From the NCBI RefSeq assembly GCF_011320225.1, contig NZ_JAAOEN010000015.1, positions 48,289 to 112,288 of the forward strand: DNA of 64,000 bases, read 5' to 3'. Position numbers and translations under genes: made by a program. This stretch comes from Phytoactinopolyspora limicola. GTDB taxonomy: Bacteria > Actinomycetota > Actinomycetes > Jiangellales > Jiangellaceae. Positions 58,086-64,000 of this stretch are shown piece by piece. The number at the start of each line of letters is the position of its first letter. Positions within the stretch are counted from its first letter, which is position 1. The notes under the pieces are model-generated. The model did no database searches, had not been told where the DNA came from, and was given only the letters and a program-made list of their open reading frames with translations.

Positions 58086-58469
58086 ATGGCTGAGCAGGTT
58101 GATTGGGCAGCGTTGCGAGCAGCGGCAGGGGAAGCGTCGCGGCATGCCTACGCGCCGTACTCGTCGTTCCCCGTGGGGGCTGCGGCACTGGTGGACGACG
58201 GGCGGGTGGTCACTGGCTGCAACGTCGAGAACGCGTCGTACGGACTGACCCTGTGTGCCGAATGTGGTTTGGTGTCGAGTCTGATGGCCACCGGCGGCGG
58301 CCGGCTGGTCGCGTTCACCTGTGTGGGTGGTGCGGACCGGGAAACGATCATGCCATGTGGGCGGTGCCGCCAGTTGCTCTGGGAGCATGGCGGCGCGGAG
58401 CTGCTCGTCGATACTCCAGCCGGTGTGCTGGCGATGACGCAGGTGCTGCCGCAGGCCTTCGAGCTGTGA
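58086..58469 (+). CDS. cdd: Cytidine deaminase
   Basis: 127 residues, tetrameric type. AYAPYSSFPVGAAALVDDG, GCNVENASYGLTLCAECGLV with the catalytic Glu, and PCGRCRQLLWE; three Cys bind zinc. Deaminates (deoxy)cytidine to (deoxy)uridine, which deoA can then split. ATG with GGAGAG upstream. About 165 non-coding bases follow. Confidence 0.95.
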   Translation: MAEQVDWAALRAAAGEASRHAYAPYSSFPVGAAALVDDGRVVTGCNVENASYGLTLCAECGLVSSLMATGGGRLVAFTCVGGADRETIMPCGRCRQLLWEHGGAELLVDTPAGVLAMTQVLPQAFEL

Positions 58470-58634
58470 ACAGCTCCGCCAGCACCCTGGTACCACCTGG
58501 CGGACACGGGATGAACAATTCCGGGCCACTGTCCGCGGCCCATCTGAACGTCCAGCGACGCCCCAGGTGGCCGTACCGGAACAGGGCGCATCACCTCCGG
58601 CGGCCGCGGACAGCCGCCAACTAGGCTGTCAGGC

Positions 58635-59990
58635 GTGCCTGTTAAGAGCGGACTGCTCGCCGATGTGTGGACGTTGCTGCGCCGGAGTGGGTTCCGGCGC
58701 CTGTTCGCGGTGCGGATCGCCGGCCAGGTGGGTGACGGTGTGTTACAGGTGGCACTCGTCTCGTTTGTTTTCTTCTCGCCGGAGCGGCAGACTACGGCGC
58801 CGGCGGCGGCCGCGGCGTTCGCCGTCATCCTGTTGCCGTACTCCGTAGTCGGACCATTCGCTGGGGTGTTGTTGGACCGCTGGCAACGCCGCCAGATCTT
58901 GTTGCTGGCCAATTTCCTGCGCGCCGCGCTCGCACTGGTGGTTGCCTGGCAGGTGATCGACGGCAACATCGGGCCGCTGTTGTTCGCCACGGTGCTCGTC
59001 ATGTTGTCGCTCAACCGGTTCATCTTGGCGGGACTCGGCGCATCGGTACCCCGCGTCGTACCTCGCTCCGAGCTGGTCCTGGCCAACTCGATCGCACCGA
59101 CCGCTGGGGCCGTCGCCGTCGTCACCGGTGTGAGTCTCGGGTATGCCACCCAGCGCTGGGTGCTCGGCTCGGACGCGGACGAGTCCGCCGAGAGCCCGGT
59201 CGTCGTCGCCAGCGCCGTGATGTACCTGGTCGCGGGGCTGCTGGCGCTGCGGCTCGGGCGGCGTGTACTGGGCCCCGACGAGGGGGCAGCGCGGATCACG
59301 CTCGGACATGCGGCTCGGCAGGTGGTGCTGGGGATGACTGCCGGAGCCCGGCACGTGGCCAGCCGGCGGCCAGCACTGCTCGGCCTGCTCGCCATGGCGG
59401 GCACGAGGTTCTTTTACGGTTTCACCTTGATCGTGGCCATCCTGCTGTCGCGTAACTACTTCCATGACCCCGACGACGTCGACGCGGGCCTCGGCACCCT
59501 GGCGCTGTTGCTGGGACTGTCCGGTGCGGGATTCGCGCTGGCCGCCATGGTGACGCCGCTGGCCACCCGGCGGATGCGGAAAGAGACCTGGGCGGCGGTG
59601 CTGCTGGGCGCGGCCGCGGTCGCCGTGATCGCCCCCGGGGGTCTGTTCACCGTGCCCGCGCTGGCGGTGGTGGCGCTCGTCCTCGGGCTGGCCACCCAGG
59701 GTGTGAAGATCGTCGTCGACACAGTGATTCATGAGAATGTGGACGACGAGTACCGGGGACGTGTCTTCTCGTTCTACGACGTCGCCTTCAACGCGACGTT
59801 CGTGGCGGCGATCTGCGTCGCTGCGCTTTTGCTGCCACCAACCGGCCAGTCTCACCTGGTGCTGCTGCTGATCGCGGCCGGCTTCGGCACTACCGCGGTG
59901 GCGTACCGGTACTGGGCGGTAGGACATGCTCTGGCCGTTCCACCTCGTCCCTCCCCGCCCCATGATCATGAACACTTTGCCGGGTCATGA
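58635..59990 (+). CDS. MFS transporter inserted between cdd and deoA
   Basis: 451 residues, about twelve membrane segments, MFS_3-like: GFRRLFAVRIAGQVGDGVLQ, GPFAGVLLDRWQRRQILLL and NVDDEYRGRVFSFYDVAFNA. Substrate unknown; not evidently a nucleoside carrier. GTG start. The last residues (PHDHEHFAGS) and stop codon are encoded by the following palindrome. Its position breaks the usual cdd-deoA adjacency. Confidence 0.83.
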   Translation: MPVKSGLLADVWTLLRRSGFRRLFAVRIAGQVGDGVLQVALVSFVFFSPERQTTAPAAAAAFAVILLPYSVVGPFAGVLLDRWQRRQILLLANFLRAALALVVAWQVIDGNIGPLLFATVLVMLSLNRFILAGLGASVPRVVPRSELVLANSIAPTAGAVAVVTGVSLGYATQRWVLGSDADESAESPVVVASAVMYLVAGLLALRLGRRVLGPDEGAARITLGHAARQVVLGMTAGARHVASRRPALLGLLAMAGTRFFYGFTLIVAILLSRNYFHDPDDVDAGLGTLALLLGLSGAGFALAAMVTPLATRRMRKETWAAVLLGAAAVAVIAPGGLFTVPALAVVALVLGLATQGVKIVVDTVIHENVDDEYRGRVFSFYDVAFNATFVAAICVAALLLPPTGQSHLVLLLIAAGFGTTAVAYRYWAVGHALAVPPRPSPPHDHEHFAGS

Positions 59991-60021
59991 CCCGGCAAAG
60001 TGTTCATGATCATGGGGCGGG
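59954..60021. repeat. 68-bp perfect palindrome at the MFS gene end
   Basis: Core contains CCCCATGATCATGAACACTT, continues TGCCGGG and centres on TCATGA; no loop. Imperfect pairing extends outward, since CACCTCGTC at 59941 pairs with GACGAGGTG near 60026, giving an overall dyad of about 94 bases. It overlaps the MFS C-terminal codons. Likely terminator between the MFS gene and deoA. Confidence 0.88.
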
Positions 60022-60197
60022 AGCGACGAGGTGTGCCGCGGTCGGCCCGTTGTCGCTCCTCTGGGTGGGCGATATCGCGCACTTCGCTACTGCCAGGTGG
60101 TGTTAAGAGCCGGATTCGGGCTTTAACGCCATTTGGCGGTAGCGGAGTCCGGGGCAAGCAGCAGAGTCCTCATCGCGAGGGACGCGTGTCGCCGTCC

Positions 60198-60285
60198 GGG
60201 CGACAACAAGGAGGCTTACTGCGGCCTTCGCTCTGGGCACAAGGAGGCTTGTTGTCGCCAGGGCGACAACAAGGAGGCTTACTGC
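60198..60285. repeat. Direct repeat block with internal dyad
   Basis: A 25-base unit beginning GGGCGACAACAAGGAGGCTT occurs at 60198 and 60261, 63 bases apart. A related CACAAGGAGGCTTGTTGTCGCC-type sequence lies between them (split at 60239), forming the dyad GTTGTCGCC-AG-GGCGACAAC at 60251-60270. A weaker version, GAGGAAGCTTGTTGCGGCC, follows at 60303. The remainder of the gap 60022-60563 shows no supported gene and contains a run of nine G near 60510. Confidence 0.8.
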
Positions 60286-60563
60286 ACTCGGCGGCGTGCC
60301 GTGAGGAAGCTTGTTGCGGCCGGCCGAGCGCGGGCGTCGCCAGAAATGTACGCCGAGACCGATGGCCGCGACGAACGGGCTGCTTGTAGATCCGATCGCC
60401 ACTCCACGGATCGAGGCTAAGACGCAATCGGATGCACTACACCGCGCCGTCGCCCGCTAACCCCAACCGACAAGTCACCAAAAACACCCGCGACACACTA
60501 GTGCGCTGCGGGGGGGGGAGGGTGGGTGGCCGGCGGCGCCTCGAGTCGGGCATCGTTGGGCGC

Positions 60564-61868
60564 ATGACTAGCGCATCCCGCTTCGACGCCGTCGACATCA
60601 TCCGAACCAAACGTGACGGTTCAGAGCTGTCCGACGCGCAGATCGACTGGGTCATCGACGTATACGCACATGGGCATGACGGCGGGATCGCCGACGAGCA
60701 GATGGCAGCGCTAGCGATGGCGGTTCTCCTCAACGGGATGTCGCGGCGCGAAGTCGCTCGATGGACCGACGCCATGGTGCGATCCGGCGTGCGAATGGAC
60801 TGGTCATCCGTCCCGCGGCCAACAACAGACAAACATTCCACCGGCGGGGTCGGTGACAAGATCACGTTGCCGCTCGCCCCCACCGTGGCCGCGTGTGGTG
60901 CGGCCGTCCCGCAACTATCCGGCCGGGGCCTCGGCCACACGGGTGGCACCCTGGACAAGTTCGAGGCTATTCCGGGCTGGCGGGCATCCCTGGCTGCCCC
61001 GGAGATGCTGGCCGTCGTCCGCGACGTGGGTGCGGTGGTTTGTGCGGCGACCGACGACCTAGCGCCGGCCGACAAACGCCTGTACGCCTTGCGCGACGTC
61101 ACCGGAACCGTCGAGTCGATCCCGCTCATCGCCAGCTCGATCATGAGCAAGAAGATCGCCGAGGGCACCGGGGCGCTGGTCCTGGACGTCAAGGTCGGTT
61201 CCGGCGCTTTTATGAAGGACGTCACCGCCGCACGTGAGCTGGCCAGCACCATGGTCCACCTCGGTACCGACGCGGGTGTCCACACCGTAGCGCTGCTCAC
61301 CAACATGCAGACGCCACTCGGGTGCACCGTCGGCAATGCCTTGGAGGTCCGAGAAGCGGTGGAGGTGCTCGCCGGTGGCGGCCCCGACGACGTCGTCGAC
61401 CTCACCATCACACTGGCCCGGGAGATGCTCGAAGGCGCGGGGCTCGACGGTATCGACCCGGCGGACGCCCTGCGCGACGGCTCCGCCATGGACGTGTGGC
61501 GGCGGATGATCACTGCCCAAGGGGGAGACCCGGAAGCGCCGCTACCCACCGCACGTCATAGCCACACCGTCGTGGCCCCGGCCGCTGGTGTGCTCACCGG
61601 GCTGGATGCCTACAGCGTAGGAGTGGCCGCGTGGCGCCTCGGCGCCGGACGAGCTCGCAAAGAGGACGCGGTTCAAGCTGGCGCGGGTGTCGAACTACAC
61701 GCGAAGCCCGGAGCGTCCATCCGGGGTGGCGAACCGCTGATGACCCTGCACACCGACGAACCAGAGAGGTTCGAGCGAGCGTTGGAGGTGCTCGACGGTG
61801 CGTACGCCGTAGGACCCGAGGGATCCCGGCCCGATCTGCTGCCGCTGGTGATCGACCGCATCGCCTGA
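60564..61868 (+). CDS. deoA: Thymidine/pyrimidine-nucleoside phosphorylase
   Basis: 434 residues. Family signature region TDKHSTGGVGDKITLPLAPT with the phosphate-binding SGRGLGHTGGTLDKFEAIPG, then SSIMSKKIAEGTGALVLDVK and a C-terminal alpha/beta domain with RARKEDAVQAGAGV. Splits thymidine or (deoxy)uridine to base plus sugar phosphate. ATG 60564 is selected; the 5' extension through repeat DNA is rejected. Completes the uptake and salvage set. Confidence 0.93.
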   Translation: MTSASRFDAVDIIRTKRDGSELSDAQIDWVIDVYAHGHDGGIADEQMAALAMAVLLNGMSRREVARWTDAMVRSGVRMDWSSVPRPTTDKHSTGGVGDKITLPLAPTVAACGAAVPQLSGRGLGHTGGTLDKFEAIPGWRASLAAPEMLAVVRDVGAVVCAATDDLAPADKRLYALRDVTGTVESIPLIASSIMSKKIAEGTGALVLDVKVGSGAFMKDVTAARELASTMVHLGTDAGVHTVALLTNMQTPLGCTVGNALEVREAVEVLAGGGPDDVVDLTITLAREMLEGAGLDGIDPADALRDGSAMDVWRRMITAQGGDPEAPLPTARHSHTVVAPAAGVLTGLDAYSVGVAAWRLGAGRARKEDAVQAGAGVELHAKPGASIRGGEPLMTLHTDEPERFERALEVLDGAYAVGPEGSRPDLLPLVIDRIA

Positions 61869-61936
61869 GCCCGGGTGTGTACACCGTTCCTGGCCTCGCC
61901 GGGTGCCGAGGCCTCGTGGCGCACAAGGCGGATGCG

Positions 61937-62797
61937 TCACCGTGGAGGTGCGAACCCACCGGTAGGCCGCTGATGACTGGACTGGTCGGAGCCGTCGACG
62001 GATGGCGGCTGCGCAGGGGGCGGCGTCGCTTCGTGGGAAACCCGGGTGGTGGCCTGGCCGGACATGCGCTCAATCTCCCGGCGCCCGCGTTCGCCTAGCA
62101 CTGCCGCCAGATAGGCCCACGCCGGCACACCTGGCGGCGGTGGTGGGGTGACCACGGAGGCAACCTGGTCGGCTAGCCGTGCGCCCAGGTCGTCCCGCAC
62201 GGCGGGAGCCATCTGTGGTGCCCTGATGAGATAGTTCCGCGCGTTGAGCGCGAGGTCGTTGGGAAGCCGGGCCAGTTCGAGGGTGCGGGCCCAACCAGCC
62301 AGTTCGGGTGGTACGGCCGGCGGCCCGGGAAGTGAGGGAATACGTTCGCGCAACACCACAGTGCCGGCGAGCACGTCACCGATACGTTTACCGCGCTCGT
62401 TCAGGAGCGAGCAGAAGATCGCTCCGACACCGAGTGTGACGACGAAGTCGGCGAACACTCCGCTGAGGGCGCGCACGAGAGCATGCCGAGCGCGGATCGG
62501 CCCACCGTCGTCGCGAACCACCCGCAACCCGAGCGCGTACTTGCCCGCCGACCGGCCGCCGGTGAGTGTTTCGATGGTCGCCGGGACGGCGACGAGCAGG
62601 GTGATGGTGACGACCAAGCCGAGAGCGGTGGCCAACGCCGGATCGAGCGCCGGCACCACCGCGTTGGCGATCCCGAACAGCGCGAGCCCGCAACCGGCGT
62701 AGATCGCCACGTCGATGGCGATGGACAGCACCCGGGACGGCAGCTTCGCCAAGCGCAGCTCTAGCGGTACAGCCTCGCCGGTCACCACGTCGTTCAT
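61937..62797 (-). CDS. RDD family membrane protein
   Basis: 286 residues. The RDD domain carries LRLAKLPSRVLSIAIDVAIY with the Arg-x-x-x-x-x-Asp pattern, GGRSAGKYALGLRVVRDDGG and GKRIGDVLAGTVVLRER. A soluble C-terminal region ends in a Pro/Ser-rich tail. ATG 62797. Divergent from the SpoIIM-like gene, a frequent actinobacterial pairing; function of neither is established. Confidence 0.85.
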   Translation of the reverse strand: MNDVVTGEAVPLELRLAKLPSRVLSIAIDVAIYAGCGLALFGIANAVVPALDPALATALGLVVTITLLVAVPATIETLTGGRSAGKYALGLRVVRDDGGPIRARHALVRALSGVFADFVVTLGVGAIFCSLLNERGKRIGDVLAGTVVLRERIPSLPGPPAVPPELAGWARTLELARLPNDLALNARNYLIRAPQMAPAVRDDLGARLADQVASVVTPPPPPGVPAWAYLAAVLGERGRREIERMSGQATTRVSHEATPPPAQPPSVDGSDQSSHQRPTGGFAPPR

Positions 62798-62921
62798 CCC
62801 CCCAGTCTGCCCCACACCGCGCACGTGCTCCGGTGTCCGGTAGACAGCCCGTCGCCGGGTGGAGCATCGGCCCGCCGTCATTGGTAGCGTCTAGCCGTTA
62901 GCCAGCGGCGGAAGGAGGCCC

Positions 62922-63923
62922 GTGGACGTCGAGGCGTTCATCGCCGCGCACCAGCACGAGTGGGACCGCCTGGACACCTTGGTTCGCCGTCCGGGTCGCC
63001 TAACCGGCGCCGAGGCCGATGAGCTGGTTGGGCTGTACCGGAGCGTCTCTACCCACTTGGCCATGGCCCGCTCCGCGGCACCCGACGCCGTCCTGCTCGG
63101 GCGTCTATCCAGCTTGGTGGCGCGGTCCCGGGCCGCGGTGACGGGTGCCCGGGACCCTCGGTGGTCCGATGTGGTCCGCTTCCTCACCGTGGGGTTTCCG
63201 GCCGCCGTCTACCGCAACCGGCGCTGGTGGGTAGCGGTCGCGGTGGCGTTCGTCGTCGTCGGTACCGCCGTGGCGTGGTGGGTCGAGGCCAACCCGGACG
63301 TACAGATGGCCATCGGTGCCCCGGAGGAGATCCGGCAACTCGTCGAACACGACTTCGAGGACTACTACTCCACCCACCCGGCCGGCTCGTTCGCTGCCCA
63401 GGTGTGGATCAACAACCTGTGGGTGGCGGCCGCCTGCCTGATCCTGGGTGTGTTTCTTGGGGTGCCGGTCATCGTCGTTCTCTGGATGAACGTACTCAAC
63501 GTGGCCGTGTCGGCCGGGCTGATGGCCGCCGCCGGACGCTTGGACGTGTTCTTCGGGCTGATCACGCCGCACGGGTTGTTGGAGCTGACGGCGGTGTTTA
63601 TTGCCGCCGGTGCCGGCCTGCGGCTGGGCTGGACGGTGATCGATCCAGGGCCGTTGCGACGTACTGAGGCGTTGGCGCGGGCCGGGCGCGCGGTGGTGGG
63701 TTTGGCGGTGGGGCTGGTTGGCGTCCTGCTGATCTCCGGTGTCATCGAGGGGTTCGTGACACCGTCGGGCCTGCCCACATGGGCCCGGGTGGGGATAGGG
63801 GTCGTGGCCGAGGTGGCGTTCCTGACGTACGTGTGGGTGTTCGGCCGGCGGGCCGTGCAGGCTGGTGAAGAAGGTGACGTCGACGATGTCGCCCGGGGCG
63901 ATTCTCTCCCCGTCGCCGCCTGA
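62922..63923 (+). CDS. Stage II sporulation protein M-like membrane protein
   Basis: 333 residues. A soluble N-terminal helical region (VEAFIAAHQHEWDRLDTLVR) is followed by about six membrane segments of the SpoIIM family (WINNLWVAAACLILGVFLGV; GLITPHGLLELTAVFIAAGA with the conserved PHG-E motif). GTG start with GGAAGGAGG upstream. Probably a general membrane protein rather than a sporulation factor. The remaining 77 bases of the window hold no gene. Confidence 0.87.
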   Translation: MDVEAFIAAHQHEWDRLDTLVRRPGRLTGAEADELVGLYRSVSTHLAMARSAAPDAVLLGRLSSLVARSRAAVTGARDPRWSDVVRFLTVGFPAAVYRNRRWWVAVAVAFVVVGTAVAWWVEANPDVQMAIGAPEEIRQLVEHDFEDYYSTHPAGSFAAQVWINNLWVAAACLILGVFLGVPVIVVLWMNVLNVAVSAGLMAAAGRLDVFFGLITPHGLLELTAVFIAAGAGLRLGWTVIDPGPLRRTEALARAGRAVVGLAVGLVGVLLISGVIEGFVTPSGLPTWARVGIGVVAEVAFLTYVWVFGRRAVQAGEEGDVDDVARGDSLPVAA

Positions 63924-64000
63924 CGAAGCCAGTGATCGTTGTCGGTTTTCTGCCCCCATCCCCGGTGATCGTCGTCGGGATCCGGTCCCTATAGCGACCG

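Noticed and set aside
60132..60427. Short frames encoding repeats of KEAYC/KEACC-like peptides
   Set aside because: They arise from the direct DNA repeats; no signal, domain or ribosome site supports translation.

Overview
The window is a stretch of high-GC actinobacterial chromosome. Evidence for this: GC-rich third positions, frequent GTG starts, a lipoprotein gene with a SurA-type N-terminus beside mazG, a PspC-type sensor kinase beside PspC/LiaF-like proteins, a mycobacterial-type mannosyltransferase, and an SdhCDAB operon. A member of Jiangellales or a nearby order is possible, but I cannot prove it from sequence alone. Most of the window is ordinary core and catabolic content; the intergenic spaces and the interval 40.0-52.8 kb are not.

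Layout. 0-8 kb: mfd (cut at the left edge), a divergent ArsR-like regulator/MFS pair, a SurA-like lipoprotein overlapping mazG. 8-13 kb: an alpha/beta hydrolase-DUF1801 fusion and a two-gene heterodimeric ABC exporter. 13-22 kb: an M81 (MlrC-like) peptidase, then a sugar locus (ROK repressor, GH29 fucosidase, binding protein, two permeases, ROK kinase). 22-33 kb: an AbiEi/DUF559-like gene between inverted repeats, pcrA, a PspC-linked two-component system split by an immunity-like gene remnant, PspC/LiaF-like genes, guaA. 33-39.8 kb: sdhCDAB, a GT4 mannosyltransferase, a receiver-like protein, an acidic lipoprotein. 40-46.7 kb: a minus-strand run of secreted proteins and lipoproteins around a WXG-type small protein and a DUF1023 hydrolase. 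46.9-52.8 kb: a mutase large subunit, a dehydrogenase-NTF2-like fusion, a LysR regulator, and a second copy of the lipoprotein/secreted-protein pair. 52.9-61.9 kb: a nucleoside uptake and salvage locus (BMP binding protein, ATPase, two permeases, cdd, an inserted MFS gene, deoA). 62-64 kb: divergent RDD and SpoIIM-like genes.

Two things stand out. First, seven nearly complete copies and one partial copy of an intergenic element occur (about 3.5, 4.0, 9.1, 12.9, 21.8, 23.1, 32.8 and 33.1 kb). Each is an ordered set of 9-base half-sites (CAYCTGATC or its complement) at fixed offsets of 0, 19, 42, 82/92/102, 116/126 and 154/164. The sequence between sites is mostly free, and length changes come in steps of about 10 bp. 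Two of these copies flank the AbiEi/DUF559-like gene as 140-bp inverted arms with one mismatch. A separate family of 56-68-bp near-perfect palindromes (four copies) overlaps the 3' ends of several genes and supplies their stop codons.

Second, the 40-46.7 kb lipoprotein cluster looks like a decayed tandem array. Four paralogous small lipoprotein genes are each preceded by the intact hydrolase gene or by a remnant matching its extreme 3' end, and most are followed by an intact or vestigial start of a second lipoprotein gene. This implies an ancestral unit hydrolase - lipoprotein A - lipoprotein B, duplicated about four times with one hydrolase left. That is the layout expected of a secreted effector with accumulated immunity genes, although that function is inference.
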